This document shows, piece by piece, positions 47,446 to 55,434 of a DNA stretch of 64,000 bases (positions are counted from its first letter, which is position 1; every line of letters begins with the position of its first letter). The position numbers and the translations under genes were made by a program. A model generated the notes under the pieces. It was not told where the DNA came from and made no database searches. It was given only the letters and a program-made list of their open reading frames with translations. The DNA is from Candidatus Gastranaerophilales bacterium (GTDB lineage: Bacteria; Cyanobacteriota; Vampirovibrionia; Gastranaerophilales; Gastranaerophilaceae), in NCBI GenBank assembly GCA_944325865.1, contig CALVBS010000002.1:310001-374000 (forward strand). Reading direction: 5' to 3'.

Positions 47446-49164
47446 CTACTTTTTTGCTTTTGTTACTAGGTATCCAGCCATTAAACAACCGGCATCAAGG
47501 TATTTTGCTGTCACACACATTTTGCAATGTCTACATTTGTTTGCGTCTATCTTATATGTATTTTGGTTAACTGTTATTGCTCCAAAATTACATACAGATT
47601 CACACTTTAAGCATTTTCTACAACTATTATATTTTCTAATTTGGTATCCAATCATTCTTTGTAAATCATCATGTTTTTGAACATTCATAGTTTTTACTTT
47701 TATTGCGTACTCATAATTTTGCTGCTGAAATGGTTGCAATGACATTATAGGTATGTTTGTCGCAATGTCAAGCACTAATACCTCTTTTAATAATTTTCTA
47801 CCGAGTTCTTTCGAAACTTTACCAAACGGTGTAAAAAGTGTATAAAAATCATCTGTTATCGGTTTATTTAATTGATAAATTTTTGCATTTTCTTCAGCAG
47901 TACAATTTGTATATTTTATTTTTACATCTTCGGCGGCTATTAAGCCATTTCCACCCTGACGAGCTTTCCACTTTCCTGTATCAACATAAACTTCAGCATC
48001 AGGTTTACCAATTTTTTTAGCGAAATTGACTAAAAACTCTCTCCATTTAGTTGATTCTTCCGGCATGTATATTCTCGATAGGAAAGCGGCTCTATCGTTA
48101 TTGTTAGGACAACACCAACAACCAACTCTATCGTATCCGAGTTTATAAGCATCATTAAAATCAATATTTTCTCCAAGCATATAGAGCCAAATATCAATGT
48201 CTTTCCAATAAAATATAGGTGAAGCAACCACCTGTTTTTTGATTTTTATCGATTCTGCATTATCTTCAATTCTATTGTATTTGCTTCTACTAACAGATTC
48301 ACATTTTCTTATGCCATAAAATGTCAAAAGCTTTTTGTCTCGATAAAGATTGGATAAAATCCTGGTTATAGGTCCTGTTTTAAACATAGTACAGCACCAG
48401 CGCATAACTCTTGATGGTGGCCCTATATCTTCACATACGTGATAAAACTTCTGTTCTTTATTTTTAGAAATTTTTAAAATAATTTTGGGATTATCTTTTC
48501 TAAAACGTTTTAAATATTCATATGTAAGAGGGAATTCTAGTGTTGTATCTCCAAAAATATGTACAAGACCTGGATTACTCAATGCTCTAACAACGAGATC
48601 AGCTACAACCGTTGAGTCTTTCCCTCCAGAAAATGATATGACTATATTTTCGGCAGGATAATCTTTTACAGCATCTTTTATAAAATTAAATGCTTCGTCC
48701 TTAAGATAGGAAAGCCTTTCTTTATTTATTCTAACAAATTTTTGTATGTACTCTGAAAATTTATTTTTTTCGTTATCGACATGGTATTTTTCTAATTCTT
48801 TAATAATGCTATTTGTATCCATTTGTAGACATTTAGAAAATGAAACAAGAACCAATTCTCCATCAATATAATAGCGATTATTAGCACACCATACAGAACT
48901 ATTTATATATTTTAAAGGAATTTTCTTAACGATTTCCATTAATAGACGTTCTTGAGGGAATACAGGTCGTAAATCAGCCGCAAAATATTTTATCTTTTTC
49001 CCACATTCAGGGCAATTATCTAAATTACTATTACAAGGTCTAATTATGGGCACATTACAATGACTACACCAATATATTTCAATAGGTATATCTTCAACTG
49101 TTATTTCTCCACATACTTCGCAGATTTTGTTATCAGTTTCTCTATTACAAGATTTGCACCACAA
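47446..49164 (-). CDS. DndC-like PAPS-reductase-fold enzyme with zinc ribbons and a ferredoxin tail
   Basis: Numbered from an upstream TTG at 49305, the protein has two zinc ribbons (C50/C53/C62/C65 and C80/C83/C98/C101). It then has an ATP-pyrophosphatase PP-loop SGGKDST (226-232). Two cysteine clusters follow, RWCC (302-305) and GCWCC (395-399), as in DndC iron-sulfur enzymes. The tail has CRKCLKCESVC (562-572) and CRHCKMC (591-597), a two-cluster ferredoxin pattern. It would activate DNA phosphate with ATP and transfer sulfur. I prefer the TTG at 49164, because GAGGG lies 7 bases before it and it begins LWCKSCN; the extension to 49305 looks non-coding. It is first of eight tightly packed genes. 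Confidence 0.85.
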   Translation of the reverse strand: MWCKSCNRETDNKICEVCGEITVEDIPIEIYWCSHCNVPIIRPCNSNLDNCPECGKKIKYFAADLRPVFPQERLLMEIVKKIPLKYINSSVWCANNRYYIDGELVLVSFSKCLQMDTNSIIKELEKYHVDNEKNKFSEYIQKFVRINKERLSYLKDEAFNFIKDAVKDYPAENIVISFSGGKDSTVVADLVVRALSNPGLVHIFGDTTLEFPLTYEYLKRFRKDNPKIILKISKNKEQKFYHVCEDIGPPSRVMRWCCTMFKTGPITRILSNLYRDKKLLTFYGIRKCESVSRSKYNRIEDNAESIKIKKQVVASPIFYWKDIDIWLYMLGENIDFNDAYKLGYDRVGCWCCPNNNDRAAFLSRIYMPEESTKWREFLVNFAKKIGKPDAEVYVDTGKWKARQGGNGLIAAEDVKIKYTNCTAEENAKIYQLNKPITDDFYTLFTPFGKVSKELGRKLLKEVLVLDIATNIPIMSLQPFQQQNYEYAIKVKTMNVQKHDDLQRMIGYQIRKYNSCRKCLKCESVCNFGAITVNQNTYKIDANKCRHCKMCVTAKYLDAGCLMAGYLVTKAKK

Positions 49165-49292
49165 AATTTTTCCCTCTTTGGCGTATTGAATCCACAAATT
49201 CTTCTTCCAATACGAATTAAGTTTAGCATAAAAATGATGAAAAATCTTTTTATAGTAAAATATTAACAATATATATTTATAATGGTATTCTA

Positions 49293-49568
49293 CTAAATAC
49301 AACAATAATTAACATCTAAAATATGGATAATATATCTTTCAAAATCTTGGTTGTAGCGTTCGCCGGTGATAAGTTTTGAAACGTAGCTCTCAGTAAGTTT
49401 CAATCTTTTTGCAAGCATTTTTTGTGGCATATTTTTCTGCAGCATTTTGAAACGTATCATTCTTTCCCTGCGATACAGAAAATGGCTTCCACCGTCTTTC
49501 ATATTATTTGGGCTTTTTGCCATTTTTTGCTCAAGCAATTCAATCTGTTTTCTCAATTCTTTACGCAT
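49293..49568 (-). CDS. Small helix-turn-helix DNA-binding protein
   Basis: This 91-residue basic protein has a coiled N-terminus and then an HTH: KMLAKRLKLTESYVSKLITG. AAGGAG precedes its ATG. It lies 130 bases ahead of the Dnd-like operon in the same direction and faces the SAM riboswitch gene across a shared control region. It may be the local repressor of the operon. Its closeness to a transposon end also leaves open a role as the element's repressor. Confidence 0.75.
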   Translation of the reverse strand: MRKELRKQIELLEQKMAKSPNNMKDGGSHFLYRRERMIRFKMLQKNMPQKMLAKRLKLTESYVSKLITGERYNQDFERYIIHILDVNYCCI

Positions 49569-49666
49569 AAAAACTCCTTAAAATTAGTTGGGGTTGGCAT
49601 TAGGGTACACACATTTTAACTCATTTTACGAAAACATCAAGTCATAAAAATTACAAATTGATTAAT

Positions 49667-49692
49667 TTGACATTTTTTGTTAGTATTATACA
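49667..49692 (+). promoter_or_regulatory. Possible promoter of the riboswitch transcript
   Basis: TTGACA (49667-49672) is followed 14 bases later by TATACA (49687-49692). The -35 box is perfect, but the spacing is short and the -10 imperfect. It is placed correctly to start a transcript a few bases before the riboswitch stem P1 at 49707. Confidence 0.4.
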
Positions 49693-49706
49693 AAGTTAAT
49701 AGAAAT

Positions 49707-49825
49707 ACCTATAAAGAGTGTACGAGGGACAAGCCCGTTGACTACACAGCAACCTATTAAGTTAGGTGCTAAAGCTTGAATGATAGGTGGATATTAGGAA
49801 ACCTATCGCTATGGGTTTCTTTTTT
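49707..49825 (+). promoter_or_regulatory. SAM-I-type riboswitch with transcription attenuator
   Basis: The aptamer follows the S-box consensus: AAAGAG, then GAGGGACAAGCCCG (49724-49737), a UUGA kink-turn-like piece, CAGCAACC (49747-49754), and GGTGCTAA (49765-49772). P1 forms between ACCTAT (49707-49712) and ATAGGT (49783-49788); P3 forms between ACCTA (49752-49756) and TAGGT (49763-49767). The expected P4 is very short or absent. GATAGGT (49782-49788) can instead pair with ACCTATC (49801-49807) as an antiterminator. The alternative GAAACC/GGTTTC hairpin (49798-49819), followed by T6, is a terminator. This is the logic of an OFF switch: SAM binding holds P1, frees the terminator and stops transcription. 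Confidence 0.82.
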
Positions 49826-49871
49826 GTTGCTCTTATAGATTTGTAGTACTAAATGAAAAAGGAGAACAACT

Positions 49872-50480
49872 ATGGAACAACAAGAAGAAAAAAGTTTGAA
49901 AAACTACTACGCAAAATGCGTACTAAGAAACAAATTCGGGTTATCAGGTGATTTAGCAGAAGTTGTATCAAAATTAATGCTAAATTTCTATGACAAATTT
50001 TTTGAAAACTTTGATCCTGAAAAGGCAAAACATTACCGAAATGCGGCATCAAATATGATGATGGATCCAAGACCTAACTACAATGCCAAGATAGATTTTT
50101 ACATAGGTTTAATGGATAAAGACACAAAATCATACCACTACACAAAGGAACAAGCTAAGCAGAAAGTTTTTGAAGTTTTGGGTGATTGCACAATAACGGA
50201 TGCAACAGGTTGTTATACAAATGAAAAAGGTGAACGTATCATAATGGACACCCTTGTTGCAACTAAAATATTGGAGCGGGTTCCAAAAGATTATCAGCAC
50301 GATACATCTTATAAATTAAAAGAGATTTTTAATCAGTCAAGTATAATTAATGCAGGAAATACCTGTGAGATTAGATATAATAATGAATCGCCAGAGACAA
50401 TACGTTATATTCAAGATATGATGGACGAATATGATTTATTCTGGGAAGAAGCCGAACAAGCCATGAACGCGGGATGGTAA
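49872..50480 (+). CDS. Riboswitch-controlled protein of unknown function
   Basis: This 202-residue acidic, mainly helical protein matches no family I recognise. It begins MEQQEEKSLKNYYAKCVLRN and has a middle strand-rich piece TITDATGCYTNEKGERIIMD. There is no signal peptide, membrane segment or methionine/SAM-enzyme motif. AAAGGAGAA lies 6 bases before the ATG, 47 bases after the attenuator. Being behind a SAM riboswitch suggests a link to methionine, SAM or methylation status. Its place at the front of the transposition genes suggests instead a role for the element. Confidence 0.75.
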   Translation: MEQQEEKSLKNYYAKCVLRNKFGLSGDLAEVVSKLMLNFYDKFFENFDPEKAKHYRNAASNMMMDPRPNYNAKIDFYIGLMDKDTKSYHYTKEQAKQKVFEVLGDCTITDATGCYTNEKGERIIMDTLVATKILERVPKDYQHDTSYKLKEIFNQSSIINAGNTCEIRYNNESPETIRYIQDMMDEYDLFWEEAEQAMNAGW

Positions 50481-50573
50481 CATCAAATTCTGAGCTGGTT
50501 TGTGTCTGAATGATACAAACCAGCTCGGAAACAGTTCTATTCTTCCGAGTTACGAGCAATAAATGTTAAAGCG

Positions 50574-52562
50574 ATGAACGAAGAAAAATACATTACAATC
50601 AAAGAATTAGCGGAACTCAAAGGTGTAAGTACCCGAGCAATCCGGCTTTCTTTGAAGAAATATGTAATCAGAGAAATTACTGTCAAAGGCGGAAAAAGTT
50701 TTGAGATTTTGTTATCAAGTATTGAACCGGAGCTTCAGGGAAAATATTATTCAAAAATTATTCCGACTTATGAAGTTAAACAACTTCCTGTGCCAACAGA
50801 TTTTCATAAACCTAATAAAGCAAAAATTATTGCACTTGCAAGATTGGATTTATTGAGCCTTTGGCAAAAAGAACGAAAAAATCAAAGTAATAAAACACAA
50901 TTTGATAAGGATTTTTTGAGTGCTTATAACGCACAGGTTTTATATCCCGAGATTTATGCAAAACTCGGAAATGTTTCAATAGGCACACTTCAAAGGTGGA
51001 AGAGAATTTTAGGGAACAGCAATAATTATGAACTTTTAATTCCAAATTACCATTATGAAGATTATTCAAGAACATGTCTAACAGAGCACGAAAAGCAGAT
51101 CTTTTTAAAACTGCTTTTGCATCCGAATAAATTCAGTATCGGGAAAGCGACTTCTTTAACACAATATGTTTTAAAAACTCAGGGTGCGGAATATATTCCT
51201 GCTCCACCAACATTCAGAAAATTTGCCAATTGGTATAAAGCAAATTATTACGACAAGTGGACACTTTTAAGGGATGGCGAAAAAGCTTTAAAAGAAGAAG
51301 TTATTCCGCATATAAAAAGAGATATTTCTAAAATTGAAGTCGGAGATGTTTTGGTTGCTGACGGAAAAAGATTAAATTTTCAGGTAATAAATCCGTTTAC
51401 AGGAAAACCCTGCCGAGCAACATTAATTGGCTTCTTGGATTGGAAAGCAACTGCGCTTGTCGGGTATGAAATAATGATTGAAGAAAATACGCAGAATATA
51501 GCGTCGGCTCTGCGTAATGCAATATTGAATCTGAGCAAAATCCCGAAGTTTGTTTACTTAGATAACGGTAGAGCATTCAGGGGTAAATATTTCACAGGTA
51601 GTGCAAAATTTGATGAGATTGGTTTAAAAGGTATTTATGAAAAACTCGGTATAACAACAGTTTTTGCGAATCCGTATAATGCGAGAGCAAAAGTAATTGA
51701 ACGATTCTTTTTAGAAATGCAAGAAAGTTTTGAAAAGCTGCTTCCAAGTTACATAGGAACAAACATAGAAAACAAACCGGTAAGATTAAGAAGGAACGAA
51801 AAATTTCACTCTGAGATTCATCGGGAATTTGTGCCAACTATTCAACAAATAATTCAGATGATAAACAGCTGGCTTGAGTATAAAAATTCTTTTCCGTGTC
51901 CGAATAATAAATCAAAAACCATTCAGGAAATGCTTAATAGCATTGAAAAACAGGAAATAAACCCAAGAGAACTTGATGATTTGATGCTGGCGCAAGAAAT
52001 TAAAACAATTAAAAGTCAGGGGATAAGATTTTTGAAATCGGATTACTATAATGATGCCCTTTATGGCTTAAGGCAGAAAGTAATAATAAAATACAGTTTG
52101 TTTGATTTAAGTTACATTAATGTTTATACAATATCAGGTAAGTTTTTATGCCGAGCAGACAGAATTACACTAACTCATCCGCTTGCACACTATACCGGAG
52201 AAATTAATGATATAGAAGATTACAAACAGAAAATTCAAAAACAAAAACAACTTAAAAATAAAACAATAAAGGCTTGCAAAGAATTTTTAAATATTGAAGA
52301 TTTAGAAATTTTAGAATGCCGATTGGAAGAAAAAGAAGAAGAAATACATTTACCCCTGCCAAGTATTCAACAGATAGAAATCAAAAAAGAAAAACCGGAA
52401 AAATATAATCCCGCGGTAAGACCGTTATTCAAAACAAGCAGAGAAAGATATGAATACCTGATGGAGCACGGTTGCACATGCAATGACGATAGAATCTGGC
52501 TTAAAGCATATAAAGAATCAAAGGAGTTCAAAGAATATGAAACCAAAATTTGTACTGACTAA
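50574..52562 (+). CDS. Mu/TnsB-type DDE transposase
   Basis: This 662-residue protein has an N-terminal winged HTH (KYITIKELAELKGVSTRAIR), further DNA-binding domains and a retroviral-integrase-fold core. The catalytic triad reads D263 (VLVADGKRL), D330 (FVYLDNGRAF) and E376 (ARAKVIERFF). A Mu-type C-terminal beta domain (KVIIKYSLFDLSYINVY) and a helical tail complete it. It should cut and join the element ends, with the AAA protein choosing the target. It overlaps the next gene by 26 bases. The length matches MuA and TnsB. Confidence 0.92.
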   Translation: MNEEKYITIKELAELKGVSTRAIRLSLKKYVIREITVKGGKSFEILLSSIEPELQGKYYSKIIPTYEVKQLPVPTDFHKPNKAKIIALARLDLLSLWQKERKNQSNKTQFDKDFLSAYNAQVLYPEIYAKLGNVSIGTLQRWKRILGNSNNYELLIPNYHYEDYSRTCLTEHEKQIFLKLLLHPNKFSIGKATSLTQYVLKTQGAEYIPAPPTFRKFANWYKANYYDKWTLLRDGEKALKEEVIPHIKRDISKIEVGDVLVADGKRLNFQVINPFTGKPCRATLIGFLDWKATALVGYEIMIEENTQNIASALRNAILNLSKIPKFVYLDNGRAFRGKYFTGSAKFDEIGLKGIYEKLGITTVFANPYNARAKVIERFFLEMQESFEKLLPSYIGTNIENKPVRLRRNEKFHSEIHREFVPTIQQIIQMINSWLEYKNSFPCPNNKSKTIQEMLNSIEKQEINPRELDDLMLAQEIKTIKSQGIRFLKSDYYNDALYGLRQKVIIKYSLFDLSYINVYTISGKFLCRADRITLTHPLAHYTGEINDIEDYKQKIQKQKQLKNKTIKACKEFLNIEDLEILECRLEEKEEEIHLPLPSIQQIEIKKEKPEKYNPAVRPLFKTSRERYEYLMEHGCTCNDDRIWLKAYKESKEFKEYETKICTD

Positions 52563-53223
52563 AAATGTAAAAGGATTTATCAACCTGATTCATAACCTAA
52601 AAAATAAACCTGATAATATTTCCAAAATTGGTCTGGTTTATGGAAACGCCGGACTTGGCAAAACCAAAACGGCTTTGTATTTATCAATTCAATATGATGC
52701 GATTTATGTTAGGGCAACAAATTCAATGAGTCCAAAATGGATGCTTGAAGAAATAGCAAAAGAACTTGATGAAATTCCAAGATTTTATACAGCAGATATA
52801 TTCAGGCAATGTGTTAATACTCTGAAAACAAATCCGCAGATGATTATAGTTGATGAAATTGATTATCTGTTAAAAGACTTCAGAACAATAGAAACTTTAA
52901 GAGATTTGCATGATGAAACAGGAGTTCAGATTATTCTGGTCGGAATGCAGCTAGCAAAACACAAACTCAAAAAGCATACGCATTTATTTGACAGAATATC
53001 AGAAATTTATAATTTTACTGAATTTGAATATTCTGATATCAAGCAGATTACAGAAGAATTATCCGAAGTTGAAATAACAAAAGATGCTGTACTTTTAATC
53101 CATAACAAAGTAAAAAGCTTCCGACAAATTGTAAATACAATTGATACTTTTGAAAAAGTAGCGCAGGCAAACGGATTAACGCAAATTGACGAAAATATAG
53201 CTCAGGAGGTGCTCGGTGGATAA
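52537..53223 (+). CDS. MuB/TnsC-type AAA ATPase of the transposon
   Basis: This protein of about 228 residues has Walker A GNAGLGKTKT and Walker B MIIVDEIDYL. Arginine-finger-type GVQIILVGMQLAKHK and a C-terminal helical lid follow. MuB and TnsC bind target DNA and activate the transposase. I place the start at the ATG at 52537, which has AAGGAG 7 bases upstream; a longer frame opens at 52483. It overlaps the transposase gene end and is followed by an overlapping third gene. Confidence 0.9.
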   Translation: MKPKFVLTKNVKGFINLIHNLKNKPDNISKIGLVYGNAGLGKTKTALYLSIQYDAIYVRATNSMSPKWMLEEIAKELDEIPRFYTADIFRQCVNTLKTNPQMIIVDEIDYLLKDFRTIETLRDLHDETGVQIILVGMQLAKHKLKKHTHLFDRISEIYNFTEFEYSDIKQITEELSEVEITKDAVLLIHNKVKSFRQIVNTIDTFEKVAQANGLTQIDENIAQEVLGG

Positions 53224-54007
53224 AATTTTAAAAGTCGCAAAAAGGTTAAAAACATTTACTCTCGAAGATATCGTAATGTTCGGCGAAATAGATGCAGATA
53301 TCGCCGGAAAATTTTTGCAAGAATCAGAAAACATAAAATCATGCGAAAATAAGTTTGAATATGTCGAAATCGTAAAAACTGAAGATAAATTTAAAATTAT
53401 TGATAAAAATATTCCGAGTAAAAATTCAGATATTATTGTAGTTACTGCTTGCAAGATATTTTTAGAAAATTGCCAGAATAGAAATATAACCCATAACACT
53501 TTAAACGCATACAGAACTTTTATAAATGCACATATTACCCCATATTTTAAAGATTTTAAATTAAAAGATATTAAAATTTCTGATGTTGAAAATTTCAGAA
53601 AAACTATGCAAAATAAACAAATTTCTGAACGAAGAATTAAAAATATTCTTGCACTCCTGAATCAGATAATAAAATATTTTCAAAATGAAGGTTATATTGA
53701 TAAAACCTGCGTTTTTGAAGTAAAAAGAATTGCAAATATTCCCAAAAGACAAATTCAAATTTTAACTCCGGAACAACTGTCGCAACTTTTTAAAATTCTG
53801 AAAAATAAATATCCATATATGCTTCCTATTGTTCAAAAATTAATCACATTAAAACAGCCTTTGAACACTATTTTAACAGGTGGTGAACAACAAAAGAAAT
53901 CATTGAAACGAAAAATAAGAAAAGATTTTTATAAGATAAAGCAAGAGCTTGGACTTACAAACTATATGTTTGATGATTTAAAGTTCTGTCAAAAATGTGT
54001 AGATTGA
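53216..54007 (+). CDS. Tyrosine-recombinase-like protein without catalytic residues
   Basis: This 263-residue protein has an N-terminal winged HTH (about 1-55) and an SAM-like core-binding domain (about 75-165), NTLNAYRTFINAHITPYFK, as in phage integrases. After LTPEQLSQLFKIL (184-195), where a recombinase would have its first catalytic Arg, the domain is short. The later FDDLK (252-256) sits where HxLR would be, and no Tyr nucleophile follows. It is therefore probably a DNA-binding accessory factor. It starts with GTG behind AGGAGGTG, overlapping the AAA gene by 8 bases. Confidence 0.8.
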   Translation: MDKILKVAKRLKTFTLEDIVMFGEIDADIAGKFLQESENIKSCENKFEYVEIVKTEDKFKIIDKNIPSKNSDIIVVTACKIFLENCQNRNITHNTLNAYRTFINAHITPYFKDFKLKDIKISDVENFRKTMQNKQISERRIKNILALLNQIIKYFQNEGYIDKTCVFEVKRIANIPKRQIQILTPEQLSQLFKILKNKYPYMLPIVQKLITLKQPLNTILTGGEQQKKSLKRKIRKDFYKIKQELGLTNYMFDDLKFCQKCVD

Positions 54008-54120
54008 AATAAAAAGTCATGTAAAAAAGTGTTTGTTTGACATGAATTTGTGCGTAAAAAAGTGTAAAACCGCATTGATTTTTTGGGTAAAAAAGTGTAA
54101 AATCATGTTAGGTATTAATG
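54006..54120 (+). repeat. Array of short repeats at the transposon right end
   Basis: Boxes of the form TAAAAAAGTGT recur at 54020-54032, 54056-54067, 54090-54101 and, weaker, at 54120-54128 (gtaaaaaggtg). An AAATAAAAAGTCATG start lies at 54006. Their spacing of about 30-35 bases is that of TnsB/MuA binding-site arrays. The AAA/DUF4143 gene starts only a few bases beyond them. Confidence 0.75.
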
Positions 54121-54135
54121 TAAAAAGGTGCGAGC

Positions 54136-55434
54136 ATGAAAAGAAAATTACTGGAAAATCTTATAGAATGGAAAAACAAAGAGGGACATAAACCACTGAT
54201 TCTTGAAGGTGCAAGACAAGTCGGCAAAACATGGTTAATGCAAGAATTCGGGAAAACTCAGTATAAAAAGGTTGCATATATTAACTTTGATCGAAATTTA
54301 AAAATGCGTGAAAATTTCGAAATTGATTTGGATACAAAACGATTAATCACGGCAATTAGTCTTGATGCAGAATTTAAAATCACGCCCGAAGATACTTTAA
54401 TTATTTTTGATGAAATACAGGAATGTCCAAGGGCAATAACTTCGCTAAAATATTTTAATGAAGATGCTCCAGAATATGATATTGTTGCTGCAGGTAGTTT
54501 GCTTGGTGTTGCTCATCATTCAGGAACAGGTTTTCCTGTTGGCAAAGTTGAATTTTTAAGACTTTACCCATTGAGTTTTACCGAATTTTTGGATGCGATG
54601 GGTAAAGAACAATATGTTGAATTGATAGAAAAACAAGACTTCCAAATGATAAAACTTTTTAATAACAAATTTGAAGACTTGCTTAAACAATATTGTTATG
54701 TCGGAGGAATGCCGGAAGCAGTTCAGGATTTTGTCAATAATAAAGATTTTAATCAGGTACGAACAATTCAAGAACGTATATTATCATCTTATGAAATGGA
54801 TTTTTCAAAACATATACCGTCAAATACTGTAGAAAAAGCACGTATGTTATGGAACTCAATTCATACACAGCTTGCAAAAGAAAATAAAAAATTTATTTAT
54901 AATGCAATTAAGAAAGGTGCAAGAGCAAAAGAATTTGAAACAGCTTTAACATGGTTAAGAAATAACGGACTTGTCTATCAAGTTCATAAAATTACAAAAC
55001 CTGGTTTACCAATTGGTGCATATACTGATTTGGATGCATTTAAACTTTTTGTATTGGATGTTGGTTTGTTGGGAGCACTATCCGGACTTGAAGCAAAAAC
55101 GATACTCGGTAAATATGAGATATTCCAAGAATTTAAAGGCGCAATTACAGAACAGTATGTTTTACAACAATTTAAAAGTATAGGGATACCTGTATACTAT
55201 TGGACAAATGAAACAAGTCGTTCGGAAGTTGATTTTGTTATTCAAAAAGAATCTAAAGTTATTCCTGTTGAAGTCAAAGCCGCTACAAATTTAAAGGCAA
55301 GGAGTTTAAAAATATATATGGAGCAATTTAAACCTGAATTAGCACTGAGAACTTCTTTAGCAGATTATAAAAAGACAGAAAATCTTGTGGATATACCATT
55401 GTATGCAATAGAAATAATTAAAGAGGAATTATGA
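54136..55434 (+). CDS. AAA_14/DUF4143 ATPase
   Basis: This 432-residue protein has an N-terminal AAA domain with Walker A GARQVGKTWLMQEF and Walker B LIIFDEIQECPRA, then AAGSLLGV. The C-terminal DUF4143 domain contains TEQYVLQQF and SEVDFVIQ, a PD-(D/E)XK-like fold that usually lacks activity but here keeps E-V-D-F and a following VEVKA. Such proteins are common single genes in gut bacteria. Here the stop overlaps the OLD-family gene start (ATGA), so it is part of the defence unit. Confidence 0.88.
   Translation: MKRKLLENLIEWKNKEGHKPLILEGARQVGKTWLMQEFGKTQYKKVAYINFDRNLKMRENFEIDLDTKRLITAISLDAEFKITPEDTLIIFDEIQECPRAITSLKYFNEDAPEYDIVAAGSLLGVAHHSGTGFPVGKVEFLRLYPLSFTEFLDAMGKEQYVELIEKQDFQMIKLFNNKFEDLLKQYCYVGGMPEAVQDFVNNKDFNQVRTIQERILSSYEMDFSKHIPSNTVEKARMLWNSIHTQLAKENKKFIYNAIKKGARAKEFETALTWLRNNGLVYQVHKITKPGLPIGAYTDLDAFKLFVLDVGLLGALSGLEAKTILGKYEIFQEFKGAITEQYVLQQFKSIGIPVYYWTNETSRSEVDFVIQKESKVIPVEVKAATNLKARSLKIYMEQFKPELALRTSLADYKKTENLVDIPLYAIEIIKEEL

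Larger units (their letters stand above)
49605..54120 (+). mobile_element. Mu/Tn7-like transposon with three transposition genes and a riboswitch-controlled gene
   Basis: Three overlapping genes encode a DDE transposase, an AAA regulator and an integrase-like DNA-binding protein. They are flanked on the right by at least four AAAAAAGTG-type boxes (54006-54120). On the left (49608-49680) are weaker inverted counterparts (ACACATTTTAAC, TCATTTTACG). The right end is clearer than the left. No target duplication could be fixed by eye, so borders are approximate. A wider element carrying the defence genes on either side as cargo is also possible. Confidence 0.65.

Noticed and set aside
49165-49305. 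N-terminal extension of the DndC-like gene to TTG 49305
   Set aside because: The extension is a Tyr/Phe/Ile-rich, non-domain peptide without a ribosome-binding site and overlaps the HTH gene; a TTG with GAGGG at 49164 fits better.
36840-49568. BREX type 4 (which also has a PAPS-reductase-like gene)
   Set aside because: No PglZ-type phosphatase, BrxL protease or methyltransferase is visible, while a cysteine desulfurase and DndD-like ATPase are; the Dnd reading fits better.
36840-49568. Dpd-type 7-deazaguanine DNA modification (which also has PLD and helicase genes)
   Set aside because: There is no transglycosylase (DpdA) or queuosine-precursor gene; the sulfur genes point elsewhere.
49600-54130. 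Mu-like prophage
   Set aside because: Only transposition genes are present; no head, tail or lysis genes occur anywhere in the window.
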